Assembly (NCBI GenBank): GCA_964472505.1
Contig: CAYYQW010000054.1
Span: forward strand, 1-27,356
Direction of reading: 5' to 3'
DNA: 27,356 bases
Source of the DNA: JAYEIA01 sp964472505
GTDB taxonomy: Bacteria > Bacteroidota > Bacteroidia > Bacteroidales > JAADGE01
Shown here: positions 1 through 6,304 of the stretch, in pieces
Position numbering within the stretch: position 1 is the stretch's first letter
How the letters are laid out: each line of letters starts with the position of its first letter
Program-made: the position numbers and the translations under genes
The notes under the pieces: model-generated
What the model was told of the DNA's origin: nothing
The model's database searches: none
What the model saw: only the letters and a program-made list of their open reading frames with translations

Positions 1-114
1 ATTAGTTTTTTCCGGAAACCGGTCAAATAATATTTCGACGGCGGCAGAGCCGACCCCGAACGCACCACAGCATAGAGCGAACGCGAGCCGGTATTTACTA
101 AATCCGGAACTAAT
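1..114. repeat. GC-rich imperfect inverted-repeat element
   Basis: The two ends form an imperfect inverted repeat: ATTAGTTTTTTCCGGA at 1-16 and TCCGGAACTAAT at 103-114, which match except for four extra T in the left arm. A second inner pair (AACCGGTC near 17-25, GAGCCGGTATTT near 86-97) adds to the symmetry. The interior is clearly richer in GC than the flanking genes. It sits at the 3' end of the minus-strand gene 110-697, whose stop codon (CTA on plus, 110-112) lies inside the right arm. It could be a small non-autonomous repeat or a 3'-end structure. The left end is at the window edge, so its true extent is unknown. Confidence 0.4.
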
Positions 115-697
115 AATTCGTTAAGGGTTTCCGAATCATTTTCCCAAACTTATAATTCAAACCTAAAATATATAGGTTATAATCATCCGGGCTGCCTTTG
201 CCTTCAAGATAATAAAAGATAAAAGAAACATCCAGAAACAAGTGTTTTGAAATAAAGGATAAAGGAATATCTGCTCCACCACCGGTTCCGACATAGTACA
301 AATCAACCCCTTTTTGCGGATAATAACTGTTTGACGGAAAATAGTAATTGCCTTTATTTACGGACAGTTCTATAAAGGGACGAAATTTACTGTAAGGTGC
401 CACGGAAAACTGTGTAAAGAGTCCGTTAATATGATACATTTTTGTATCAAAATAATCACTTTTCACAAACAAATTCAAGACCTGAAATCCGACCCAGAAT
501 CTTTTTCCTACCGAAGTAGCGGCATTGACGTTCCATGTCATTTCATAAATCGGCTCATGCATACCGTTATCAAAAACAGTTAATGATGAACCAAAAATGA
601 ATGAATTAAATAAATAGTGATTGCTCTTCTTTTGGGCGGATACTATTTCTGTTTGAATTAAGAGAACACTTAATAATATCACTATATGTTTTTTCAT
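110..697 (-). CDS. Secreted outer-membrane beta-barrel-like protein, unknown function
   Basis: A 195-aa protein with an N-terminal signal peptide (hydrophobic stretch to about residue 20, cleavage likely after Ala21 before QKK). The mature part is rich in alternating aromatic and polar strands (for example YLFNSFIF, RFWVGFQVLNLFV, LYILGLNYKFGK), as in small Bacteroidota outer-membrane barrels. It ends in a basic tail rather than the usual terminal aromatic residue. Its start codon overlaps the stop of the upstream gene by four bases (ATGA at 694-697), so the two are almost certainly translated from one message. I recognise no specific family. The barrel assignment rests on composition and the signal peptide. 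Confidence 0.75.
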   Translation of the reverse strand: MKKHIVILLSVLLIQTEIVSAQKKSNHYLFNSFIFGSSLTVFDNGMHEPIYEMTWNVNAATSVGKRFWVGFQVLNLFVKSDYFDTKMYHINGLFTQFSVAPYSKFRPFIELSVNKGNYYFPSNSYYPQKGVDLYYVGTGGGADIPLSFISKHLFLDVSFIFYYLEGKGSPDDYNLYILGLNYKFGKMIRKPLTNY

Positions 698-1332
698 TTA
701 GTAGTGTTTTTCCGACTAAAAATATACTCTATACCCAATTCCGGATGAAAAAAATCAAAATCACCTCCGCAGTTATCAAAATTCTTCACATAAGCCAACT
801 CAATATACAATTTATTAAATAATCTGAAATTAGAGCCTATCTTAATGCCGTAAAAAATAGTATTTAGCTTATCTAATGTTGCAGTATTACCTGAAGCTTG
901 GTCAAGCATGAAATTATTATTTTCAAAATATATTTCAGAAAAAAACAGTATTCTGTTCCCTGTGAATTTACGGTTATTAAGTTTTAAAATTTTATTTATT
1001 TGTGGGAGGTATAATCGGGAGAATATTCCGTAACCCCAATTTTCATAATTTGAGAAATTCGGAAATACGGCTTTTTCGTAAATATAATATCCTCCGGTCA
1101 AGAAATTATTAAAGGGAGAGTATGCTATTTTAGGGGCAACCCTATAGGACCAATACCAATAATCATTCCCGTTAATGCTGTATTCCGGTTCAATATGTCC
1201 AATCATACCGCCGGATTCGGCTCCTATGAGAAATGAATTTTTTGGTACAAAACCATCCAACAAATAGTTTTGGGAATACAGTACACTTGAAACGCTAAGT
1301 AAAAATAAACAAACCAGAATTCTCTTTTTCAT
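694..1332 (-). CDS. Secreted outer-membrane beta-barrel-like protein, unknown function
   Basis: I chose the ATG at 1330-1332, giving 212 aa, because it begins with a clean signal peptide (MKKRILVCLFLLSVSSVLYS, cut before QN). The longer frame to 1359 adds nine residues ahead of it. The mature protein has repeated short amphipathic aromatic strands (YWYWSYRV, YGIFSRLYL, NRILFFSEIYF, LYIELAYVKNF) and ends near GIEYIFSRKN, consistent with an outer-membrane barrel of about eight strands. It is the middle gene of a three-gene envelope set: the lipoprotein gene lies 55 bp upstream, and the downstream gene overlaps by four bases. No specific family recognised. Confidence 0.75.
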   Translation of the reverse strand: MKKRILVCLFLLSVSSVLYSQNYLLDGFVPKNSFLIGAESGGMIGHIEPEYSINGNDYWYWSYRVAPKIAYSPFNNFLTGGYYIYEKAVFPNFSNYENWGYGIFSRLYLPQINKILKLNNRKFTGNRILFFSEIYFENNNFMLDQASGNTATLDKLNTIFYGIKIGSNFRLFNKLYIELAYVKNFDNCGGDFDFFHPELGIEYIFSRKNTTK

Positions 1333-1349
1333 TATATTAAGAGTTTTAA

Positions 1350-1380
1350 TGTCCGACAAATATATTATTTTTATCGGACA
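1350..1380. terminator. Inverted repeat between two envelope genes
   Basis: TGTCCGA at 1350-1356 pairs perfectly with TCGGACA at 1374-1380 around a 17-nt AT-rich loop, with three more A-T pairs possible after one mismatch. It begins just after the stop of the lipoprotein gene (1388) and ends before the next start (1332). There is no strong T-run after it on the minus strand. It could be a weak or attenuating terminator, an mRNA processing structure, or an operator for the two-gene unit downstream. Confidence 0.4.
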
Positions 1381-1387
1381 TTAATAA

Positions 1388-2131
1388 TTACCAATTTATT
1401 AGTGATGTCGTTTTATTATCTATACTTTTCAATGCAGGATGAGTTGTAAAACAGATAAATTGCCATCCATAATTCCAAGTAGTAGTTAATTTGTTTTTAT
1501 ACCAACGACTATCATACCACGAAACCCCGCCATAAGCAGCTTGATCTAAATATCTTGATATTTTATTATCCCAAGTTGTGTTTTTTAAACTAGGAATCGT
1601 ATTGGCGACTAACCATGAAGCCCCTCCTGAACAATCTTTATGTATGGCAATCGCAGATGCAATTTTGTCATTAGCTTTGAACAATTCAGTTTCGAATTGT
1701 TCAAAAGCTTCAGGAATAGTCTCTGTCTCATCAGACATTTCTATAATATTATTCTTTGCAATAAATTCAGCAAGTGCTTTTTCTTTCGTAAGCATTTCTT
1801 TTATAGGAATATCTCTTTTTTCGCCCCATAAAATGTATTCGTCATCAGACCTAAACCCATTAATTGATATTTTTTTGGTTTCATTCGTCTTAGGTTTTTC
1901 AAAAACAACCATTATATGCTTAATAAGGTTATTTTTTTGCTCTTTCATTTCAAAAGGATTCTCTGCAATTGTAATATCATCTAAAAAATACTCTACTTCT
2001 ATATTTGCAGTAATAGAGTTTACCGGGTCGTCACAATTACAATCATTTTCTGTAATGTTAATGTTTTTTTCATTGCATGAGAAAAACGTTAATGAAAGCA
2101 ATAAAGTAAATCTGAAAATTTTGTTTTTCAT
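1388..2131 (-). CDS. Predicted lipoprotein, unknown function
   Basis: A 247-aa protein with a type II signal peptide: the lipobox L-T-F-F-S-C puts the lipidated Cys at residue 19, followed by a polar linker (NEKNINITEND) and a CNCDD cluster. The mature part is mostly charged and looks globular. A C-terminal region (about 165-247) is rich in Trp, Tyr and Gly (SGGASW, GGVSWYDSRWYKN, TWNYGWQFICF), reminiscent of small beta-rich extracellular domains, but I cannot name the family. First gene of a three-gene minus-strand set. Its upstream region carries a C7T6 homopolymer tract. Confidence 0.75.
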   Translation of the reverse strand: MKNKIFRFTLLLSLTFFSCNEKNINITENDCNCDDPVNSITANIEVEYFLDDITIAENPFEMKEQKNNLIKHIMVVFEKPKTNETKKISINGFRSDDEYILWGEKRDIPIKEMLTKEKALAEFIAKNNIIEMSDETETIPEAFEQFETELFKANDKIASAIAIHKDCSGGASWLVANTIPSLKNTTWDNKISRYLDQAAYGGVSWYDSRWYKNKLTTTWNYGWQFICFTTHPALKSIDNKTTSLINW

Positions 2132-2190
2132 ATTTATAAATTTTTAATTAGTAGATAAATAATTACACAATAATATAAACTTCACATTTA

Positions 2191-2203
2191 CCCCCCCTTT
2201 TTT
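2191..2203. repeat. C7T6 homopolymer tract
   Basis: Seven C followed directly by six T (plus strand), about 60-70 bp upstream of the start codon of the lipoprotein gene (2131) and in its promoter region. Homopolymeric C/G runs of this length are prone to slipped-strand length change. Whether this one modulates transcription is inference. Confidence 0.5.
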
Positions 2204-2217
2204 CTGTATGTTAGACA

Positions 2218-2240
2218 GCATGAATTTTTCGGATTCATGC
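2218..2240. other. Perfect 8-bp hairpin
   Basis: GCATGAAT (2218-2225) and ATTCATGC (2233-2240) form a perfect 8-bp stem with a 7-nt loop (TTTTCGG). No U-tract follows on either strand, so it is not a typical terminator. It may be part of the repeat family that includes the 147-bp direct repeat. Confidence 0.45.
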
Positions 2241-2332
2241 AACTATTCTGCTATTTTTGCTCCGGCTTGCCAAAATATTGCTTCAAGGTTCCGCAATGGC
2301 TGTACCGCAGTCATAATATTTTCCTTGATAAG

Positions 2333-2356
2333 TGAAGTTACCAAACTTCATTTTTT
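2333..2356 (+). terminator. Terminator-like hairpin followed by T6
   Basis: TGAAGTT (2333-2339), loop ACCA, AACTTCA (2344-2350), then TTTTTT (2351-2356). In form this is a weak AT-rich intrinsic terminator for plus-strand transcription, but no plus-strand gene lies upstream. It sits at the left border of direct-repeat copy 1, and copy 2 has a similar T-run at the same place. It may therefore belong to the repeat unit. Confidence 0.35.
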
Positions 2357-2361
2357 ATATC

Positions 2362-2508
2362 CGACAGTTTACCGAAATATTCGGCACAGGTTCAACTATC
2401 TTTGCGAAAGCAATCAATAAATTATGGATTCAAAAAATTCGATTGATTGGTTCTGTTCAGGAGATTAAGTGTTATTTCGAAGTGATTTGAAAACTTCACC
2501 GAGCGGGG
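2362..2508. repeat. 147-bp direct repeat, copy 1
   Basis: It matches 3173-3319 over 147 bp with only two differences that I can see (AA at 2480-2481 against CC at 3291-3292), offset 811 bp, same orientation. It contains a perfect palindrome (CCGAAATATTCGG) and an inverted pair CAATCAAT...ATTGATTG. It stops six bases before the toxin stop codon (2514). The string TTACTTAT is then shared by both copies after a small length difference. The two copies bracket the toxin-antitoxin genes exactly. Confidence 0.9.
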
Positions 2509-2513
2509 GAATT

Positions 2514-2774
2514 TTACTTATAAATATCTTTACGGTGGGCTACTTTCAGAATGTCAACGGTTAAAATAGTGTCTTGTATATCGTAGATAAACCTGTAATC
2601 GCCTACACGTATTCGGTAAGCATCACGTCCGGTTAATTTTACGGCACCCGACGGTCTTGGGTCATCTTCAAGAGCAAGCATTTTTCTTTCCAAGCGGTCG
2701 GCAACTGTGTTCGGAAGTTTGGCTAATTGTTTTTGTACCGTCTTTGTGATGTAAACCGTGTATTTGTCAGTCAT
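2514..2774 (-). CDS. RelE/ParE-family toxin
   Basis: An 86-aa protein with the full profile of a RelE/ParE-superfamily toxin: N-terminal YTVYITKTVQKQLAKLP helix, DPRPSGAVKLTG loop, the core YRIRVGDYRFIYDI strands and the C-terminal VAHRKDIYK. Such proteins are mRNA interferases (usually ribosome-dependent) or gyrase inhibitors, neutralised by the cognate antitoxin. The YRIRVGDYR...HRKDIY signature favours the RelE side, but the target cannot be told from sequence. It overlaps the upstream antitoxin gene by 8 bp, the usual antitoxin-toxin order. Its stop codon abuts the end of the 147-bp direct repeat. Length is typical and the gene appears intact. Confidence 0.93.
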   Translation of the reverse strand: MTDKYTVYITKTVQKQLAKLPNTVADRLERKMLALEDDPRPSGAVKLTGRDAYRIRVGDYRFIYDIQDTILTVDILKVAHRKDIYK

Positions 2775-3012
2775 TTTTCTTTTTTCTGAGTTCTATGGCT
2801 TTTCTTAAAGATATTTTTTCTTCGTTTTCAGCTTTAGCCGCATCATAATCTTCAATGTCTTCAAGTTCTTCCAGCCTTTCCATAATGCGCTCATAATCTG
2901 ACATAACAAGAAATACTCCAACGCTGTTTCCTTGTCCGTCTTTTATTATTTGTTTTTTATATTTTTGCATGTCTGTAAATTTTAGAATATGTTCTTCTGT
3001 TTCTGATTTCAT
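2767..3012 (-). CDS. Phd/YefM-family antitoxin
   Basis: An 81-aa protein upstream of, and overlapping, the RelE-type toxin gene. The central segment (NSVGVFLVMSDYERIMERLEELEDIEDYDAAKAE) is the characteristic Phd/YefM segment: hydrophobic strand, then S-x-x-x-Y-x-x-I/L-x-E-x-L-E-x-L-E-D, then an acidic, toxin-binding C-terminal half. Antitoxins of this family bind their own promoter and the toxin, so autoregulation of the pair is expected. I keep the Met at 3012. An internal Met at residue 15 (MQKYKKQ) is a possible alternative start. The -7-like element at 3098-3105 lies 86 nt upstream. Confidence 0.9.
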   Translation of the reverse strand: MKSETEEHILKFTDMQKYKKQIIKDGQGNSVGVFLVMSDYERIMERLEELEDIEDYDAAKAENEEKISLRKAIELRKKKND

Positions 3013-3097
3013 GAATTATCGCATAAAGCGGAAAAAATAAGTTCTTCTCTTATATGCGTTGTTTTTCTCCAAACAAAATCTTATTTTTCATCTTACA

Positions 3098-3105
3098 CAA
3101 AAATA
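3098..3105 (-). promoter_or_regulatory. Probable -7 box for the toxin-antitoxin operon
   Basis: On the minus strand this reads TATTTTTG, a perfect match to the Bacteroidota -7 consensus TAnnTTTG, 86 nt upstream of the antitoxin start. T-rich runs upstream blur any -33 TTTG, and no well-spaced one is obvious. It lies between direct-repeat copy 2 and the antitoxin gene, so the repeat-bounded unit carries its own promoter. Confidence 0.5.
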
Positions 3106-3172
3106 CGAATTCTGTTCGACAAAAAAAAGCACAAAAAATTTCGAGACAACTACTAAATCATTTTTTTATGTT

Positions 3173-3319
3173 CGACAGTTTACCGAAATATTCGGCACAG
3201 GTTCAACTATCTTTGCGAAAGCAATCAATAAATTATGGATTCAAAAAATTCGATTGATTGGTTCTGTTCAGGAGATTAAGTGTTATTTCGCCGTGATTTG
3301 AAAACTTCACCGAGCGGGG
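3173..3319. repeat. 147-bp direct repeat, copy 2
   Basis: Second copy of the repeat at 2362-2508, same orientation, two mismatches. It ends exactly where the chemotaxis-receptor tail becomes readable (codon at 3320); a TGA in that frame lies inside the repeat at 3299-3301. The junction is therefore sharp: repeat on the left, old receptor coding sequence on the right. Confidence 0.9.
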
Positions 3320-3502
3320 ATTACTTATGCGGGAGAAGAGCAAAATACGGGCGCCAAACAAATAAATTCTTTCATCAGACAATTAAATACCGATGCTCAG
3401 CAAAATGCAGCAGCTTCATTGGATTTGTCCAATCAGGCAAGCGAATTGGAAAAACAAGCAAAGCAACTGAAAAAAATTGCCGGGTTCTTTTCTGTTGAAT
3501 AA
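3320..3502 (+). pseudogene. C-terminal remnant of a methyl-accepting chemotaxis protein
   Basis: From 3320 the plus strand encodes 60 residues and a TAA stop (3500-3502) that read like the end of a chemotaxis-receptor signalling domain: ITYAGEEQNTGAKQIN, then QLNTDAQQNAAASLDL, SELEKQAKQLKKI and a terminal FFSVE. This corresponds to the distal part of the MCP coiled-coil hairpin (EEQ...QIN...QL...QQNAA...S..L..QA..L). No start codon and no upstream MCP sequence are present, because the frame is cut at the end of direct-repeat copy 2. Only the tail survives. It is one of the few plus-strand remnants in the window. Confidence 0.8.
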
Positions 3503-3515
3503 AAATGTCAATAAT

Positions 3516-3567
3516 TTTCGGTTTTCCCCGCTGTGATAGTCACAGCGTCAAATAATAAAAACCGAAA
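3516..3567 (+). promoter_or_regulatory. Nested stem-loop between the receptor tail and the next ORF
   Basis: Outer stem: TTTCGGTTTT (3516-3525) with AAAACCGAAA (3558-3567), 10 bp perfect. Inner stem: CGCTGTGA (3529-3536) with TCACAGCG (3540-3547), 8 bp perfect with loop TAG. The start codon of the downstream ORF is seven bases beyond the outer stem. It could be a terminator or attenuator of the receptor gene, or a 5'-UTR structure of the next gene. Both genes are now broken. Confidence 0.5.
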
Positions 3568-3573
3568 GAAATT

Positions 3574-3729
3574 ATGGAACAGGTTCAATTTTTTTATGAA
3601 GCTATTGACAGAAATGCAGTTGTTGTGATTCCCAAAAAACCATATTTTGATTGGGCAAATAATGTTTTTGACGATAACCGACAGATAAGGTTAAAGCTAC
3701 TTGTTAAGTTTTTAATTATTCGTTTTTAG
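3574..3729 (+). pseudogene. Truncated plus-strand ORF downstream of the receptor tail
   Basis: An ATG at 3574 opens a 51-residue frame beginning MEQVQFFYEAIDRNAVVVIP and ending at TAG (3727-3729). The first 40 residues look like the start of a globular protein (VQFFYEAIDRN, PKKPYFDWANNVFDDN); the last dozen (LLVKFLIIRF) look like random read-through. The frame ends inside the 3' end of the convergent gene 3716-4765. I read this as the 5' end of a gene whose remainder was lost when it was joined to its present neighbour. The family is not recognised. A genuine small protein is less likely. Confidence 0.45.
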
Positions 3730-4765
3730 GTTTTTTTGAAAAATCAAAAATAGATTTTTTACCTGCCATAAACTTTGTTTTTATTCGATAACCGACAAAA
3801 ACGCCGATATTCAGATTATTGGTTCTGAATTGAACAGCTTTCAAATTCATTGCTTGTATATCGGTAGTTAGCGAAACACCGAAAGTCCATTTTTCATTAT
3901 TAAAACCTATTGCCGAACGCCCAATTCCTTTTAAGAAGTAATTAACGCCTGTTTCTGTTGGTGCATCGCCAAATGCTTCCCTGTAAACTATCCCAATTCC
4001 GGGTGTAGCCCCCAAACTCCCGTATATGCCCGTGCGATGCACATAGGTATATGCGTATCCCGGACAAAGTACTGCCGTTAGAAACCAAGCATCATTGAAA
4101 TAAGCTTCCGGTGCAAATTCTATATCGATATCTGGCGGTATAAAACCGGTATCGGCTGTTGACCTTGAATATCCAAACGATGAATTTACAAGAAAAGAAC
4201 CGCCTGATTTTATTTGTGCAACTTCCTGACCAAAAGCAGCTGCATACGAAAATTTTTTCGGATTTAACACAAAGAAAAGATTAGCACCTATGTTTTGCAA
4301 TTTTAAATCATCGCGGCGCGGAAAGGAAGTACCGGATTGAACGCTATTGAATAAATTTTCGAGATTGGCAATATAAAAACCTTCAAATTTCTGATAATAA
4401 ATATCATATCCAAACCATTTTCCATACGAGTGCATTTGAATATCGGAATATTTGCTTGTGCCTATTGTGTTTTTAACAAGGCTGCTTTGTGATAACTTGA
4501 AGCTGTAACTAAGGCTCAGGTTTTTAAATTTAACGCCTACGCCAAATGCGTTTTGCACGGTTGGGCTGTACCAAATTCGTTGGCCGTACCGGGTTATACC
4601 GTTGGCTCGCGGCGCAAGTGCCAAGTTCAATGTTTGATTGTTGGCATTTACTTTAAGTAAAATATAATCGTCAAAAGTTTCAAAATACTCGTCTTGTGCC
4701 GATGCACTAAAGCGGATAAAAAACAAAAGCGATATTAGCATCAGGTTTGTTTTTGCTATATTCAT
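3716..4765 (-). CDS. DUF4421-like outer-membrane protein
   Basis: A 349-aa secreted protein. I chose the ATG at 4763-4765 because it begins a good signal peptide (MNIAKTNLMLISLLFFIRFSASA, cut before QDEY). The frame runs on to 4822, but that extension crosses the predicted -7 promoter box. The start of the mature protein (YFETFDDYILLKVNANNQTLNLAL, then RIWYSPTVQNAFGVGVKFKNLSLSYSFKL) matches what I know of DUF4421 proteins, a Bacteroidota family of outer-membrane beta-barrels of unknown role. Further on, repeated strands (MHSYGKWFGYDIYYQKFEG, GANLFFVLNPKKFSYAAAFG, NIGVFVGYRIKTKF) fit a barrel. It is likely a single-gene unit, convergent with the scar region downstream. Confidence 0.75.
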   Translation of the reverse strand: MNIAKTNLMLISLLFFIRFSASAQDEYFETFDDYILLKVNANNQTLNLALAPRANGITRYGQRIWYSPTVQNAFGVGVKFKNLSLSYSFKLSQSSLVKNTIGTSKYSDIQMHSYGKWFGYDIYYQKFEGFYIANLENLFNSVQSGTSFPRRDDLKLQNIGANLFFVLNPKKFSYAAAFGQEVAQIKSGGSFLVNSSFGYSRSTADTGFIPPDIDIEFAPEAYFNDAWFLTAVLCPGYAYTYVHRTGIYGSLGATPGIGIVYREAFGDAPTETGVNYFLKGIGRSAIGFNNEKWTFGVSLTTDIQAMNLKAVQFRTNNLNIGVFVGYRIKTKFMAGKKSIFDFSKKPKNE

Positions 4766-4813
4766 GAGTTCAGTATAAAAGGTATTTTTTATTTGTATTA
4801 TATTGATATACAA

Positions 4814-4842
4814 ATATTCCAAATTTAAAAAATTTGGAATAT
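4814..4842. promoter_or_regulatory. Perfect 13-bp palindrome overlapping a -7 box
   Basis: ATATTCCAAATTT (4814-4826) is exactly complementary to AAATTTGGAATAT (4830-4842), with a 3-nt spacer. On the minus strand, TAAATTTG (4820-4827) inside it is a perfect TAnnTTTG -7 box for the gene starting at 4765, leaving a leader of roughly 45 nt. A TTG lies about 23 nt upstream (4851-4853). A palindrome lying over a promoter core is a natural repressor site. A terminator reading in the plus direction is an alternative. Confidence 0.5.
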
Positions 4843-4980
4843 CTATTTTTCAACCACGACTCATTGATGTTTAAACCCTTATTGAAATATACAAAATAGC
4901 TCAGACCAATAAAATTTGCAACTCAAACATTATCAGGCGTAAGCCAATTTGTAATTCCTAACTTATAATTCGTAATTCAC

Positions 4981-5409
4981 TTATTGTTTTTCTAAATGAG
5001 TTTCGGTGGTGATACCCAAGGTAGTTTCTTTTATCCAAAATTCCGAATTTGTAAGCCTGACAATTTCATATTCTACCCAAGGAGAGGTTACACCCAAAAC
5101 TGTGGTACGAATTCTTAATTCTTCTTTATCTTCGGAAAATTCCCAGTCAAATTCAAAAGAGAGATTATTACCGCTTGCAGTACCGGTACCATCTTTTTCA
5201 TAAGTATAGGTGCCGGCGTAGTCGGAAATGTCGGAAAGCGTAACATTATCAACTGAAACTTCTTCCACTTTCCATTCGCCTGTAATACGAGCTTTTTTGG
5301 TCAATAAACTAAATACCGGGCCTTCTTCATATTTTGAACAAGATGATACTAACACGGCAAATAACATTGTCAGCATTGCAACTGACATAATAGAACTAAT
5401 TTTTTTCAT
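4981..5409 (-). CDS. Lipocalin-like lipoprotein
   Basis: A 142-aa protein with a type II signal peptide ending L-V-S-S-C (lipidated Cys at residue 24) and a polar linker (SKYEEGP). The rest (TGEWKVEEVSVDNVTL, YTYEKDGTGTAS, FEFDWEFSEDKEELRI, YEIVRLTNSEFWIKE) is a small beta-barrel with the T-G-x-W opening and the L-T-x-x-x-x-W motif near the end, as in Bacteroidota lipocalin-like lipoproteins. Its ligand is unknown. It has its own promoter, with the same box and spacing as the next gene upstream, so the two are probably co-regulated. Appears intact. Confidence 0.75.
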   Translation of the reverse strand: MKKISSIMSVAMLTMLFAVLVSSCSKYEEGPVFSLLTKKARITGEWKVEEVSVDNVTLSDISDYAGTYTYEKDGTGTASGNNLSFEFDWEFSEDKEELRIRTTVLGVTSPWVEYEIVRLTNSEFWIKETTLGITTETHLEKQ

Positions 5410-5441
5410 GATTTAAAATATTTTTATTGTTAAACAAGCCG

Positions 5442-5489
5442 CAAAAATAAAGTTTATAAACATCAAAAAAATTAGCCTGTGTTAAGAAA
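5442..5489 (-). promoter_or_regulatory. Promoter A with TGTTAAGAAA box
   Basis: On the plus strand, CAAAAATA (5442-5449; minus-strand -7 box TATTTTTG), exactly 30 nt, then TGTTAAGAAA (5480-5489). It drives the lipoprotein gene starting at 5409, 33 nt downstream of the -7 box. The stretch from 5459 into the 5500s is almost identical to the same part of promoter B. TAAG-N6-CTTA forms a short dyad just past the box, present in copies A and B only. Confidence 0.7.
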
Positions 5490-5516
5490 TCACTTATGTT
5501 AGAAAAAATATTAGGT

Positions 5517-6269
5517 TTAATTTTTTGAGACCGAAGCTCTTGCATCTGTTTTTATTTCAGTAAAAGTAATGTTTATACCCAAGCCCAACCAAGGCTTACC
5601 GTTATATTGCCAATTTGTGGGTCGGTCTGTTTTTCCTAAAAAATCGAAGCCGAAGAAAAGTCCGCAGTTTGCAGCCGGATTGAACTTAATAACCGACCCG
5701 AATACAAGGGTGAAAGCTGCTGCTGTTCTTGCCGTTAAAACATTGCTGTTCAGATTTGTCAAATTAACACTTGTTATTCCTAAGCCCACAGAAGTATCTA
5801 ACCATGATTCTTTTTTGGTTCTTGAACCATAACCAAAAGCCAAATTGGTAGATGCTGAAAAATTCGCTTCAAAATCAAAGTCAGAAGTGCCAATACCTCT
5901 AAGTCTTACAGGGATTGTATAAGCACCAACTTTTACGCCTTTAAATCTTTTGTACAACGGGATAGAAACTTGTTTGAAAACATCAACCGGCATATTAAAA
6001 ACTTTTTGGTTGTACTTTGCTCCTAAGGTTTCGTTAGCAAATATCCAGTATTTATAATAAACCTTGTCATCTTTTACGTATTGAACAACCACCTTATGTC
6101 CGTAATGTATCGGAACTCCAAAGATGCTTATTCCGGTTTGTTGCATTAAAGTATCATTGATGCTTTGCGTAAATTGATATGAACCTTTTATGTCATCCGA
6201 ACTCTGTCCAAAAGCTGAAACTATCATTATTGAAAAAACAGCTGACAGTAATATGTGTTTGGTTTTCAT
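5517..6269 (-). CDS. Secreted envelope protein, unknown function
   Basis: A 250-aa protein with a signal peptide (MKTKHILLSAVFSIMIVSAFG, cut before QSS). Early mature residues (DDIKGSYQFTQSINDTLMQQTG) are followed by strands typical of an outer-membrane or periplasmic beta-rich fold: GHKVVVQYVKDDKVYYKYWIF, LRGIGTSDFDFEANFSAS, NLAFGYGS, FTLVFGSVIKFNP, CGLFFGFDFLGK, LGLGINITF. I cannot name the family. It lies between a Crp/Fnr regulator gene (6394-6990) and the lipoprotein gene 4981-5409. Promoter B immediately upstream matches promoter A, which suggests coordinated control by the adjacent regulator. No damage seen. Confidence 0.72.
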   Translation of the reverse strand: MKTKHILLSAVFSIMIVSAFGQSSDDIKGSYQFTQSINDTLMQQTGISIFGVPIHYGHKVVVQYVKDDKVYYKYWIFANETLGAKYNQKVFNMPVDVFKQVSIPLYKRFKGVKVGAYTIPVRLRGIGTSDFDFEANFSASTNLAFGYGSRTKKESWLDTSVGLGITSVNLTNLNSNVLTARTAAAFTLVFGSVIKFNPAANCGLFFGFDFLGKTDRPTNWQYNGKPWLGLGINITFTEIKTDARASVSKN

Positions 6270-6304
6270 ATATTTAATTGTTTATATTTTTCTCCTGCAA
6301 TTTG

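Larger units (their letters stand above)
2132..2361. other. Gene-poor region upstream of the lipoprotein gene
   Basis: No convincing gene. It contains a C7T6 tract (2191-2203), an 8-bp perfect hairpin (2218-2240) and a 7-bp hairpin followed by T6 (2333-2356). On the minus strand a 23-codon ORF (2243-2314) and the frame after its TAG stay open for some distance, which may be decayed coding sequence or part of a repeat unit continuing from the 147-bp direct repeat at 2362. The plus-strand ORF 2208-2420 has no recognisable protein character. Confidence 0.4.

Noticed and set aside
1578..2147. 189-codon plus-strand ORF opposite the lipoprotein gene
   Set aside because: Mirror of the lipoprotein gene, which has a proper lipobox and start; the ORF has hydrophobic low-complexity composition and no known motif.
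2208..2420. Plus-strand ORF of 70 codons reaching into direct-repeat copy 1
   Set aside because: It runs through a hairpin and a T-run into a non-coding repeat; the matching region of copy 2 encodes something different, so it is not a conserved protein.
2362..3319. Reading the 147-bp repeats as integron attC sites
   Set aside because: Cassette-like layout, but I could not identify consensus core sites at both ends and no integrase is present; kept as a hypothesis, not a call.
4766..4822. Longer start for the DUF4421 gene (ATG at 4822)
   Set aside because: The extension spoils the signal peptide and overlaps the predicted -7 box.
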